NCBI GenBank assembly: GCA_907165065.1
Contig: OU015528.1
Location: forward strand, 68,863,474-68,927,473
Length of the DNA stretch: 64,000 bases
Reading direction: 5' to 3'
Origin: Caprimulgus europaeus
Taxonomy: Eukaryota; Chordata; Aves; Caprimulgiformes; Caprimulgidae
Both the position numbers and the translations under genes were made by a program. A model generated the notes under the pieces. It did no database searches. It was not told where the DNA came from and saw only the letters and a program-made list of their open reading frames with translations. Every line of letters begins with the position of its first letter. Positions within the stretch are counted from its first letter, which is position 1. Shown in pieces: positions 24,701-32,200 of this stretch.

Positions 24701-25264
24701 CATGTGTGAAGAAGCAGAAAAAAGACACAGGCTGCGGGGCACAGCAGACGTGCGGAAGTGCTTTCGGCATGTCCGGAGAAGACATCAGGTTTCCCCGTCC
24801 CGCGCACCCCGGCCGCAGGCTCCTGAGGGAAGAGCCCCCCGGGACAGGCGGCCGCGCTGCTCTGGAGCCCAGCGCGGGGGAGACACCCTGCCCCGGAGGG
24901 GACACTCTGCCGCCGCCGTCACTCCCGATCCCCCCGCGGCCGAAGGCGGCGCGGCCCTGACTGGAAGACGCGGTTCAGGGCGCGGGCCGCTGGGGAGCAG
25001 CACCCGGGGGTCTCGCCTCAGGCCCGGCTCCTCCGCCGGCGGGAGAGAGCTGCGCAGGGAGGCGGCTAGGAGCGGCCAGGCAGAGGGACAGAGAGAGGGA
25101 GCGGGCTCTCCACGGCCCTCCCCGGGGAGCGCGGGCGGCCCCGCCGCAGCGGAGCCCTCGCAACCCACCGCGGCGTTACCTAGAGCCGCGGCCCAACCCC
25201 GCGCCGCCAGCCAAGGCACCACATCCCTCTGCAGGTCAAACTCGGCTCCCAGGTGAAGCAGCAT
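715..25264 (-). CDS. GSAP: GSAP, gamma-secretase activating protein, exons 1-17 (5' half; gene continues off the left edge)
   Basis: Seen: 17 exons with GT-AG borders join into 461 codons plus one base without a stop. The product follows human GSAP from its first residues ([11 protein letters not shown] against human FDLGKDVLPWL) to about human residue 470 of 854, by recall of the human protein. Conserved blocks include [65 protein letters not shown] and AALHCALL. Known: GSAP associates with gamma-secretase and the APP C-terminal fragment and raises amyloid-beta production. Its active 16-kDa piece is cut from the C-terminus, which is not in this window. Inference: the part here is the N-terminal domain with strand-rich repeats. 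Transcription starts in the CpG island at 24560-25740. Exon 1 is about eight codons shorter than in human because a Gly/Ala-rich stretch is missing. No disruption was seen, so the gene looks functional. Confidence 0.93.
1074..1291 (-). CDS. GSAP: GSAP exon 16 (residues 366-438)
   Basis: The largest exon here (218 bp). It includes [45 protein letters not shown] and HCALLYFQ, ending in LEMQ. The human counterparts are NNEMIDMLPHC, LVLDCCSGKLY, SLLQLLQNTCLDCEKMAAL and HCALYCGQ. The acceptor is CTTCAG and the donor GTGGGA. Phase is 1 in, 0 out. Confidence 0.95.
1292..2581 (-). other. GSAP intron 15
   Basis: 1.29 kb of AT-rich intron between exons 15 and 16. No repeat family or RNA gene was recognised. 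The open frames of 60-95 codons here have no coding character. Confidence 0.6.
2582..2674 (-). CDS. GSAP: GSAP exon 15 (residues 335-365)
   Basis: The exon encodes [20 protein letters not shown] then [11 protein letters not shown], plus one base. The human sequence is DYYVAVYLPGHFFHLLNVQH then PDLICHNLFLT. This is the longest near-identical block in the window and was the clearest identifier of the gene. The acceptor is AATAG and the donor GTACGG. Confidence 0.97.
2675..3143 (-). other. GSAP intron 14
   Basis: 469 bp of intron with nothing recognised beyond the splice sites. Confidence 0.6.
3144..3221 (-). CDS. GSAP: GSAP exon 14 (residues 309-334)
   Basis: The exon encodes [20 protein letters not shown] then VAFMNL, plus one base. 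It aligns with human HSKTFTTSLENVGSHMTKG followed by ITFLNL. The acceptor is CCCCAG with a TTATTATTATTTT tract before it, and the donor is GTAGGT. Confidence 0.95.
3222..5097 (-). other. GSAP intron 13
   Basis: 1.9 kb of intron. No repeat, RNA gene or other exon was recognised. Confidence 0.6.
5098..5175 (-). CDS. GSAP: GSAP exon 13 (residues 283-308)
   Basis: The exon encodes [20 protein letters not shown] then IYFLHK, plus one base. It matches human SLCVCYSPKC...TYSVFYIHK. The upstream acceptor (TTTTTTTAG at 5176-5184) is the one that keeps the frame. A later CAG at the GTGTGTTGCAG stretch would lose the conserved LCVC residues. Confidence 0.92.
8484..9300 (-). mobile_element. CR1 LINE, 5'-truncated, in GSAP intron 12
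   Basis: Read on the plus strand it opens with the reverse complement of a CR1 3' end (tcatagaatag ... ttggaaggaacctttaaaggtc). It continues through the CR1 3' UTR into the end of ORF2. The minus strand at 8977-9165 encodes [20 protein letters not shown] and PHLEYCV, the conserved tail of CR1 reverse transcriptase. The reading frame is broken and the copy is dead. It lies in the same direction as GSAP. An AT-rich tract begins at its truncated 5' end. Confidence 0.9.
9298..9374. repeat. AT-rich low-complexity tract
   Basis: Alternating TA/AT-rich sequence (ataatagatataatatatac and similar) directly beside the truncated end of the CR1. Confidence 0.7.
10284..10369 (-). CDS. GSAP: GSAP exon 12 (residues 254-282)
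   Basis: The first base completes the Lys codon. The exon then encodes [20 protein letters not shown] and LQVFTSKA, plus one base. The human sequence is LVNFGCDYHQYRDKFSKHLT then LCVFTNHT. The acceptor is CACAG and the donor GTAAGG. Confidence 0.95.
10370..11983 (-). other. GSAP intron 11
   Basis: 1.6 kb of intron. A 140-codon plus-strand open frame near 10630-11052 is antisense, rich in Phe, Cys and Lys from T- and A-runs, and has no coding support. Nothing else was recognised. Confidence 0.6.
11984..12027 (-). CDS. GSAP: GSAP exon 11 (residues 240-253)
   Basis: A 44-bp exon encoding [14 protein letters not shown] and two bases of the next Lys codon. It matches human FEVPLDISLSNSGF. The acceptor is AACAG and the donor GTAAGG. 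It is too short for ordinary ORF calling and was found from phase and homology. Confidence 0.92.
12028..12719 (-). other. GSAP intron 10
   Basis: 692 bp of AT-rich intron with short A-runs and nothing else recognised. Confidence 0.6.
12720..12779 (-). CDS. GSAP: GSAP exon 10 (residues 220-239)
   Basis: Twenty whole codons, [20 protein letters not shown], aligned with human KSRSILKCIQFYADESYNLM. The acceptor is TTCCAG and the donor GTAAGT. Both borders are in phase 0. Confidence 0.94.
12780..13707 (-). other. GSAP intron 9
   Basis: 928 bp of intron with no recognised feature. Confidence 0.6.
13708..13812 (-). CDS. GSAP: GSAP exon 9 (residues 185-219)
   Basis: Thirty-five whole codons reading [20 protein letters not shown], then [15 protein letters not shown]. 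The human counterpart is VIKNSGHLPRDRIAEDFVWA then QWDMSEQRLYYIDLK. The acceptor is TTTAG and the donor GTGAGA. This is one of the best conserved exons in the window. Confidence 0.96.
13813..15184 (-). other. GSAP intron 8 (carries a CR1 tail)
   Basis: 1.4 kb of intron. The only recognised feature is the short CR1 3' end at 14917-14994. Confidence 0.6.
14917..14994 (+). mobile_element. CR1 3'-end fragment in GSAP intron 8
   Basis: Contains ggttggactagatgattgta ... ggtcttttccaacc and ends attctatgatt, which is the CR1 3' terminus. Only the last 80 or so bases of the element are present. Orientation is opposite to GSAP. Confidence 0.85.
15185..15234 (-). CDS. GSAP: GSAP exon 8 (residues 168-184)
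   Basis: A 50-bp exon encoding [17 protein letters not shown], against human YIEQFRIHVAQEDGNRV. The acceptor is TTAAAG and the donor GTAAGA. It enters in phase 1 and leaves in phase 0. Confidence 0.95.
15235..16327 (-). other. GSAP intron 7 (carries a CpG-dense patch)
   Basis: 1.1 kb of intron. The part next to exon 8 contains the CpG-dense patch listed separately. The remainder is ordinary AT-rich sequence. Confidence 0.6.
15390..15670. promoter_or_regulatory. CpG-dense patch inside GSAP intron 7
   Basis: Seen: about 280 bp with roughly 15 or more CpG dinucleotides and clearly raised GC, set in AT-rich intron with few CpGs on either side. It contains GTTTCACTTCC at 15596-15606, which on the minus strand reads GGAAGTGAAAC, the form of an ETS-IRF composite element. 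Inference: an internal enhancer, an alternative promoter, or a GC-rich insertion such as a solo LTR. No repeat family was recognised, and the 61-codon open frame across it has no known relative. Confidence 0.4.
16328..16397 (-). CDS. GSAP: GSAP exon 7 (residues 145-167)
   Basis: The exon encodes [20 protein letters not shown] then EDK and one further base, with a TATAG acceptor and a GTGAGT donor. It matches human FLYP...NHLLLISEEK. The loop between FLYP and the hydrophobic strand is diverged, but the length is the same. Confidence 0.93.
16398..16805 (-). other. GSAP intron 6
   Basis: 408 bp of AT-rich intron with nothing recognised. Confidence 0.6.
16806..16894 (-). CDS. GSAP: GSAP exon 6 (residues 115-144)
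   Basis: After completing a Val codon the exon encodes [20 protein letters not shown] and AVDSCVRVQ, closely matching human KCLTLLVEIHPVNNVKVLKAVDS. The acceptor is TTGCAG and the donor GTAAAT. It ends in phase 0. Intron 5, between exons 5 and 6, is only 140 bp. Confidence 0.95.
17035..17091 (-). CDS. GSAP: GSAP exon 5 (residues 96-114)
   Basis: The exon encodes [19 protein letters not shown] between a CTTAG acceptor and a GTACTA donor, phase 1 to phase 1. It is one of the least conserved parts. The hydrophilic, Glu/Arg-rich character of the human segment (STKEGKRNELQPG) is kept, but few residues are identical. Placement rests mainly on the fixed phase and on the neighbouring exons. Confidence 0.88.
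17092..17531 (-). other. GSAP intron 4
   Basis: 440 bp of intron with nothing recognised. Confidence 0.6.
17532..17601 (-). CDS. GSAP: GSAP exon 4 (residues 73-95)
   Basis: The exon encodes [20 protein letters not shown] then TLL, ending one base into a codon at a GTAAGT donor. It aligns without gaps to human LLYTFEKDLQVFSCSVNSERTLL. Confidence 0.95.
17602..18299 (-). other. GSAP intron 3
   Basis: 698 bp of intron with nothing recognised. Confidence 0.6.
18300..18356 (-). CDS. GSAP: GSAP exon 3 (residues 54-72)
   Basis: Nineteen whole codons between a TATAG acceptor and a GTGAGA donor: [19 protein letters not shown]. This has the same length and phase as the human exon, whose end reads GLYDCQTRQNE. 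Confidence 0.94.
18357..22090 (-). other. GSAP intron 2
   Basis: 3.7 kb of intron. No repeat family, RNA gene or additional GSAP exon was recognised. Exons 2 and 3 join in phase 0 exactly as expected, so no coding exon is missing. Confidence 0.6.
22091..22164 (-). CDS. GSAP: GSAP exon 2 (residues 29-53)
   Basis: The exon lies between a TTTCAG acceptor and a GTAAGT donor. Two bases complete the Asp codon begun in exon 1. It then encodes [20 protein letters not shown] and YTWK, matching the human block LHVLNVERNGNIIYTYK. It ends in phase 0. Confidence 0.95.
22165..24559 (-). other. GSAP intron 1, AT-rich part
   Basis: The distal part of intron 1, outside the CpG island. AT-rich, with no recognised repeat or exon. 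Confidence 0.55.
24631..24659. repeat. Poly-T tract (T15-CC-T12) in the GSAP CpG island
   Basis: T15, CC, T12, followed at once by a G-rich run (ggaggggggg). On the transcribed GSAP RNA this becomes a C-rich then A/G-rich tract near the start of intron 1. Confidence 0.9.
25180..25264 (-). CDS. GSAP: GSAP exon 1 (residues 1-28)
   Basis: The start codon is at 25262-25264, with a purine (G) at -3. The exon encodes [19 protein letters not shown] and a short Ala/Trp-rich tail, then ends one base into a codon (phase 1) at a CTAG|GTAACG donor. Human GSAP opens MALRLVADFDLGKDVLPWL, so this is the true N-terminus. The open frame runs on past the donor into GC-rich intron, but that extension resembles nothing in GSAP. 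The mammalian Ser/Gly/Ala-rich end of exon 1 is absent. Confidence 0.92.
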
Positions 25265-25330
25265 AGCGCCCTCCTCTCACCCCGGCCCCGCTACGGCCAC
25301 CGGAGCTCCCCGCCCCACTTGCACCGACTC

Positions 25331-25348
25331 CTACGGGGCCTCCGCCAT
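25331..25348 (-). other. Possible five-codon upstream ORF (MAEAP) before GSAP
   Basis: On the minus strand an ATG at 25346-25348, followed by G at +4, opens a frame that stops at TAG (25331-25333). This is 66 bp before the GSAP start codon. It would be in the 5' UTR only if transcription starts to the right of 25348. Such short uORFs commonly lower main-frame translation. Confidence 0.35.
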
Positions 25349-25467
25349 GGACCCGCCCGCTCGGGCCGCCTCGGCGCCCACTGGGCGCGGCGGATGTCAC
25401 TCAGCCGGCGACAGCGCGGAGTGGCTGGTCGCGCTCCCGCCTCTCTCCGTCCCCTTCAGCCAGCGGC

Positions 25468-25477
25468 GGGGCGGGGC
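25468..25477 (+). promoter_or_regulatory. GC box (Sp1-type site)
   Basis: GGGGCGGGGC about 205 bp upstream of the GSAP start codon, inside the CpG island. Sp/KLF factors bind this motif; use of this copy is inferred. Confidence 0.5.
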
Positions 25478-25740
25478 AGGCTCGCTGCAGTTTTCCGCCG
25501 GTGCCGGTCCAGCTGACGGGCTGGGAGGTTTTCAACTTCCTACTGGGGGAGGGGAGCAGCGGGGACAGATCCTCCGAGCCCCGCCACGGCGGGCAGCCTC
25601 CGCGCAGGGGTCCGGGGGCTTCATGTGGACTCGAAGGCCCTCGCTTGCCCGTCGGGGCTGGCGCCCAGGCTCCTCCCGAGGCGTGCGGGGAGGAGGGGTG
25701 ATCGTTTCTGGAGCCTCCCTTCGGGACTGACGCAGTGACT

Positions 25741-27095
25741 GAGCAGTTGCCTGTGGGTGAGGTCTGGTGCCAAGGACCCGGTCATCTCTGACCCTCCTCA
25801 CGTTCCCCCTGGGAGTGTCAGGGTGTCTTCCAGAATTTCCAGCAGCATCCCTGTTCTCCGAGATGATGTGCTCAGCAACAATTGCTCGTTGAATAGATTC
25901 AGTCTCTCTGTGCAAAGTGCGTTGGCAGAGCTCAGGATTTCCTCTTAGATTAGGCCTGGCCTGGTGCTGCTTTTCATCTGTCTACTAGCAAAGGAGGCAA
26001 AGCTTAGTGTAATCTATAGGGGGGGTTTGTGGTTTGATTGGTTATGGGTTTCTTTTTTTTTTTGGCTTTTGAAAATACTTCTAGCGCCGATAAGATGCTG
26101 CTATATGGCTATCTATAGCCTGCCTGTAGTTACCATTTCCTTTCCGACATGCGCTGGCTGATGTCAGCCAGCTAAAAGTGGCATAAAAGTGGATAGGCTG
26201 TAAGAGCACACAGCATCTGGGCGTACACTGGGTACAGAACAGCTTGAGCCAGTTCTAAGTGGTAATCCAGTACCAAGTTTTTCCCTCTCATAGCTAAGCT
26301 TTGGAGCTATATAAAGACCAGATGAGAATCAGGTACGTCTGCAAAGTACAGATGAAAGGCAAGTTGCTAATCGAAATGCAAAGCAGACACATGCTTTCTC
26401 CTAAATTACGTATTGCCAGCTTGTACAATTTTATCACAAATTTCACAATCTGCATTCTTCTTAAAGCTCCTTGGATCAAGTGGCTGTGCAAGAATTTTGG
26501 TTTGTATTTTCACTGTTGTGAAATAGAGCTTGAAAATGTGACTGGCATATTTATTGCAGAGACAAAAGTAGAAAACACATAGAAGGTCCTAAATGGATGC
26601 TTTTTTAAAGAGATAATTATGAATATTTGGGAGTGACATAACTGGAGAGGCAAGCAAAAGAGGGAAATGAGGTCAATTAAATGATTCTGTAAGTATGTGC
26701 AGAAAGGAAAATTTTCACATGGAGAAAGTCTCTTGTGCGCAGAGCTATAGAGTTCATTTAAGGCTAGGATGAGGCCAACTGGCAGAATTTTTGCTTTTTC
26801 TGTAAAACAAAATAAAAGAAATGTGGAGATGGGCAACAAAGAGTCTGCCTATAGTAGCAGGCACTCCAAATGCAGAAGGAAAAGAAAAAAAATATATATC
26901 TCTGCCTAGGTTGATGTTCCTGCATGTAAAAAAAACAAAAACAAAACAAAAAACCCCGTCACTGTTCTTTTGTTTCAAAATCAACCATATCACTTACTAC
27001 AGTTCTTGAAAAAGAGCCCACATAACCGATGGGTGAATTATTCTCTAATATGTACAGGCTGACAATCATAAGACGATGCTGTTCCTCTAGAGTAT
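25741..27095. other. Intergenic, right of the GSAP promoter
   Basis: No gene or repeat was recognised. Sequence falls back to AT-rich background within a few hundred bases of the island. A/C-rich simple sequence (aaaaaaaacaaaaacaaaac) lies near 26930-26956. Confidence 0.5.
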
Positions 27096-27188
27096 CTAGT
27101 GGAAGGTGTCCCTGCTCATGGCAGGATGGTTGGAACTAGATGATCTTTAAGGTCCCTTCCAACCCAGATCACTCTATAACTCTATGAT
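27096..27188 (+). mobile_element. CR1 3'-end fragment
   Basis: Contains gtggaaggtgtccctgctcatggcagg ... ggttggaactagatgatctttaaggtcccttccaaccc and ends in tctatgat-type tail sequence. This is the last 90 or so bases of a CR1. Confidence 0.9.
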
Positions 27189-30100
27189 CTTACACAATAT
27201 GAGAAAGATCTTTAGGACAGTAGGAGCTGCATGGAGTTAGCCAGAATAACTGCGGGGTCTGCTTAAGCTGGTTAACATGATTCAAGGAAACTGTAAATGT
27301 TCTTATATGATGTGAGCTGGTGAGTAGCTATGCAGACAGGTGGGTGTGGAGGAGATCCATTCACTGGAGGCCTGTGTATAGGATCCATTCCACAGTCAGT
27401 TGGGAAAGGGCTGGATGAGTTTGTACAAGTTAAGACTCCACAGCCAGGTGTGCAGTAGGAAAATCCTTTCTTGTTGAGGAAATAGTTAATAACAACATTT
27501 CCCCTCAGACTGTTTTCACTGCAAAGGATTCTTCACTGTTTTTGTATGCCCAATATGTTTGCATTATCTCACTGAAATTTATAAATACGCTTTCTCCAGA
27601 CCCCTGGCACAGAGTGGGACCTCACTTCCCATGCACCATCCGGGGAGATAAATTCTCTCAGAAGTTTCCATCTTTTCAGTGAGAAGAAGGAAGTGGTTGC
27701 TTGACAGATGAAAAGATTTGAGAAACAGGAAGGGATGAGGTGATGCACAATGACTATCAGGGTTTAGAGATACAGAAATATGAGAAGAGCAACCACGTAT
27801 TGCTGGGGAAGTGTACCAGCAGGAGCTGAAGAGATTGATAGGAGCAAGGGGCCAAAACAGAAGGGAATGAGGAAGAGGGAATCTGGAAGGCAAGACAAAG
27901 GTTTATAACCTGCATAGAACTGAAGTCAGTTTTCCCAGAACTGCAGTCAGGATTCCTGAATTTCTCTGTTGTCCAGCGAATGATTTGAAATCCACTCTTT
28001 ACCAGGGACTTATCCATATAAAAAGATAAGATATTGGTTCTGCCAGTTTCTTTGATTCAAGTGGTAAAGGTTTCTTTGTGACCCTTAAAGGTCCAGCACT
28101 GCTGATGACCCTTGGGAATGTCATTATGATTCCATAGTGTCATTATCTGTGCTTTCTCAAAAAATCATGCACAATTTTTATATATATATATGTATATAAA
28201 TGACAGTAAACCCACTTGTGGATTAGATAAGTCTCATTTGTTGTACCTTCTTTCATTTCTAAAACGTAATCCATGATATGAACAAAATAAAAGGGGAATC
28301 TTAAGGAAAATGGACTGTATGCTACAAGCTAAATGATATTTCAAAGAGAACTAATTAAGTTTGTATAAACAATGCTTTTTTGGCAACTTCTTGTTTTTTA
28401 GAGTTTAATTTTCAGTCATGATATACATTACAAATACATATATATGCATTCAGTTGCCAGAAATATATTTAAGAGAAAGGAGTTGGTGTGTCTGCCTTGT
28501 TTGTGTGTTTATGTAGTTCAGCAGAGATACTTCCAATCAAACAAATGAGGTTCACAATAAATGGAGAAAGTGATGCAGTTTCTCAATGAAGTTTTCTGTT
28601 AACCATAAAATGAAACTCAGAGTGCCTACTTGTACAAGTTACCCCTAACATGAACAAGTTACCTCATCTTTCAAGAACCAATAGACAATGGCAGATTTGG
28701 GACTGTACAGTCCTACATTTAAGGAATAACCAAACGGTCTCACATAAGAATTTGCAATACCAGGAAGAAAACTTAATCCACTGCTGCTCTTTCTCCTCAA
28801 GATAATGACTATCTAAGTGTTTGCTGCAGCCACTGTCACCTGAACACCACCTGATACTTTGAAGTGAGATGGCTTTTCTTCTTTCTTTCGTGTGTTCCTA
28901 TTGTTATCTGCTGGTTTTATTTTCTCACTTCTATTTTTAATATCCATTTCCTTTACAATTGTAAAAAATAATTCACAGATTTAGAGCTCATTATGTAAAC
29001 CTCATTATTCCCTGAGCTGTCAATCTGGCTATGTACATTAGAGACAGATGTACAAGCCCAAAGATCCAAGTTGAATTCCTAGAAGCACAACACATTCCTC
29101 AGAAACCACAAAGCTGATTCATTCAGAGTACTTCAAATAATGGTACTGTGTATCATGCCACCTCAACCCTGATGCCTAAAATTAAAAGCTTGATGCAAAA
29201 GCCATAAGCATCTAAAAGACCCCTTACACTTTCTTCAGCAGACTTTGAATTAAGACAGAAGGCCTGCGGTATTCTTGATAACATCTGCCAACTTTGCTAG
29301 ATGGAGAAAGAAGCTCTTGGTTTAAAAAAACCCAAACCAAGTTCTTGTCTCTGCCAAGAGAAATTAAGGTAAAACCCATTTCTGAGTTTTGCTTTCTTTT
29401 TGCTTGCACCATGAAACCAAATAGTGAATTTCACTTTCTATTTATATTCAGTTTCCCTTTCTGATTATCATGCTCAGTTAGTTTGGGTTTCTAGAGCCAG
29501 GCTGAAGTGTGCAGGCATGTGAGCTGATCCTGATGGAGCAACCTCCAGGATAGGGACGTGAAACTAAAGCTCTTAGGAAAAACCGACAGATTACATTTTT
29601 CTATCTTCTTGTATCAGGAATCTGTTCCCACCTTAGTAATGGGAGGATTTCCCACAAATTTTTAGCTGAAGTGGGTCTTGACCATAGTCAGATAAATGAT
29701 CAGAAAGCAGTAGTGGCCCTACTGATTGCATTGTAACCAGCATCAGCATTTTTTACCACTAACAATAATTTTTGTGCTAATTGTCTATGTGCCTATCATC
29801 CCTTTTCAAGCAGTTCAAGTGGCAGGAATTACAAAATCATACCATGAAACAAGTGTGAAGCTGACGAGACATTGCCATCCATCCTGGCACTGATGAGTGT
29901 AACATACCTTTCAGCTCTCTTAACAGCACAAAGCTTTGTTCATGGAAAAAAAACATACGACACCATAAATCATTAATGTGTTCTGCATCAGGAAATTATA
30001 CTTTAGACTTCTTGTAGAGAATGAATAGCTGAAATAATTATTTAAACACATGACAGCCTGGCAAACAGTTCATGACTTCTTTGGGAAATACTGCTTACTG

Positions 30101-32079
30101 AGGGCAACCTCTTTTCCTGCCATTCCAGCAACAGAGGGTTTATTGTCATGTGTCTAGACAGTTTATTTCCTTGAAGAATGTTTTCAGCCAGTCAAACATA
30201 AAATATATAAATAAATTGTTTTCCTCAAGGAGATGGTCAATATATTTATTAAAGTCTCTAGGAAACACAAATAAGATGCAATTAGAAATCAATATTTCGG
30301 TAGTAAAAATAAAAGCTGCAATGCAAGGGTGGTAATGTAAAATACCTCTATTTCAGTGTGTGATAATAACATTTTTTCAGTATCTTTAATGACAGAATAT
30401 CAACATAAATTGGAGCAGTTTCACTGTAGTCAGTCAGCATCTGTCACAGATGCCAGTGTTTCATGGACGTGTTTTTCTATGCTTTATTTAATAATTAATC
30501 ATAGGAAGTAGTCTTTTAACTACTAAGGAAAAAAAAAATCCATCTTGCTATTCATGCTTATATTGAACAGCACCTTTTTCTTTTAAATAGCTTCACTGAA
30601 GCTCAAGCCAGTAACACATTTCAAGTCAACCAGCTTCTGAAACAATTTAGGTATTCCTCAAGGCAAGGACCTAAGGAAGTCCCTGACTGTCGTCCAAGTG
30701 GCTTTTTGTTTCTGCTGGTTCTCCCTCCATGGCCCAGGCTCTGAGGCTCCTTTGTTCTTTCCACAGACTAACCCCTGCCAGCCCCATGAAAGCTCTGTGC
30801 ACACACACTGTCTCAACAGCTGTTGAAGAAGCTCTTTGCTCTGTTTATTCTTCCAGCTATAGCCCCGTTAGGACTTGTCAGTAGTGTTTAGAAACTTGCC
30901 TGGTTTTCCTTTGTGATCTTTCCATTTTGAGTTAATTTTGCATTGCAAGAGGACAGTGTCAATACTCTGCAACAAACTTGAAAATTCTTTTGGGAATGTA
31001 TGTAATAATGCATTTATCAGCAGATCAGTTCCAATTTCTTTCACTTTTTGGGTGTGTTTCCATCTTCATTGTAAAATAGAAAATAAATATTTAGCACAAA
31101 TACATTCCTTCAAAATGTAAGCCTACAGCATGGTAAAGTAGAGCCTGTAGACAGGGACGGCCCAGGATGAACGCATCAGTTGGATTTAATCTCGTAGAGC
31201 TTCACTCATTTTGAAACAAGGGTTCTAGCATGAGTTCTTTGTCTAGGCTCCTTCTGGATAATGGAGAAAGATAAGAACTGCAGAGGGCAATTGATACAAT
31301 GTGGTATTATAGGGTGCATAATCCAACTCAAATCTAGATGCTGGGTCTCCCGTCCCCTCCCATCTGCTGTCATCGTGCAGCTGGAGGCCTGGAGGGAAGC
31401 AGGACTGTCCCTTTCCATGTCTGCTTGCAGTTAGATCACATGCAAGATAAAATGGAAGGGGGCCCTGAGGGTGTGGTTTAATGAGCAGCTAATCTAACAA
31501 CACTTGATGGTTGAAAGGGTGATCCCAGACTTCCTTCTCTTCTACTTTCTTTGCTTTCTACTCTCATCCCGAGGTCATCCAGCCCCTTGGTTTACCATCT
31601 CTGTGGTACATCTGACACTTCTGTAATCCAGCTCTACTTGCTAAACCACTAAAATCTATTTACCTATTTTTAAATAATTTTCTCCCAGGTTACGATGGTG
31701 TTCTGGTCACAGAAGTCATTTACAAGTGCCACAGCCATTGCAAAGGGAAGTGGTGGTAGCCTGCAGCTGGCAGCAGGGAGGAGAACAGAACACTAGAAGA
31801 AGACCTTCCTTTATTGGCAGCACTGAAGTGTCAGGCTTGTGTGACTCATTCAGAGCCTTTGCCAAACACTTTCCTCTAACTCTCAGGTTGAAATAAATGC
31901 TTGTTTTGGCCCGGCATTCCTCCTGTCCACTGCCCAGCCATCACTGGCATAGTGTCCAGAGCAGAGAACTGATCCAACAGAAAAACAACCTTGAGTGGAG
32001 AAAGGACGAGGTAGGAAGGGCTGGTTTCAGTAATATCACCTGTCAAGTTTACTGAACCCTTATGCCAATTAAAAATGAG
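27189..32079. other. Intergenic, 4.9 kb
   Basis: No gene or recognised interspersed repeat. A short (TA)n tract lies at 28178-28197. Open frames of 60-105 codons are scattered and lack coding character. Unrecognised old repeats are likely but cannot be named by eye. Confidence 0.45.
28178..28197. repeat. (TA)n microsatellite
   Basis: About 20 bp of alternating TA with one TG interruption. Confidence 0.8.
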
Positions 32080-32080
32080 A

Positions 32081-32140
32081 ATGGAATGGAATGGAATGGA
32101 ATGGAATGGAATGGAATGGAATGGAATGGAATGGAATGGA
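32081..32140. repeat. (GGAAT)n microsatellite, 12 perfect copies
   Basis: Twelve exact tandem copies of ATGGA, which is the GGAAT/ATTCC pentamer. It directly abuts a CR1 3'-end fragment on its right, exactly where the CR1 octamer tail should sit. Because five is not a multiple of three, all frames read through it and give repetitive spurious open frames on both strands. Confidence 0.95.
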
Positions 32141-32200
32141 ACAACAGAATAGTGGTTCAGTTGGAAGGGACCTGCAATGATCATCTAAGTATTCTGCAGA
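32141..32200 (-). mobile_element. CR1 3'-end fragment beside the (GGAAT)n tract
   Basis: The stretch acagaatagtggttcagttgg, then aagggacctgcaatgatcatctaagt, is the reverse complement of a CR1 3' terminus with several substitutions. Only about 60 bp can be aligned. Confidence 0.7.

Larger units (their letters stand above)
24560..25740. promoter_or_regulatory. CpG island, GSAP promoter and exon 1
   Basis: GC-rich, CpG-dense sequence covering GSAP exon 1, the start of intron 1 and about 480 bp upstream of the start codon. No TATA box was seen at a useful distance, which fits a dispersed CpG-island promoter. A perfect GC box lies at 25468-25477. The exact transcription start cannot be read from sequence. 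Confidence 0.85.

Noticed and set aside
24702..25256. 184-codon plus-strand open frame in the GSAP CpG island, with others overlapping it
   Set aside because: Long frames in GC-rich DNA are expected because stop codons are rare. It is antisense to GSAP exon 1, and its Pro/Arg/Ala composition is that of a shadow frame.
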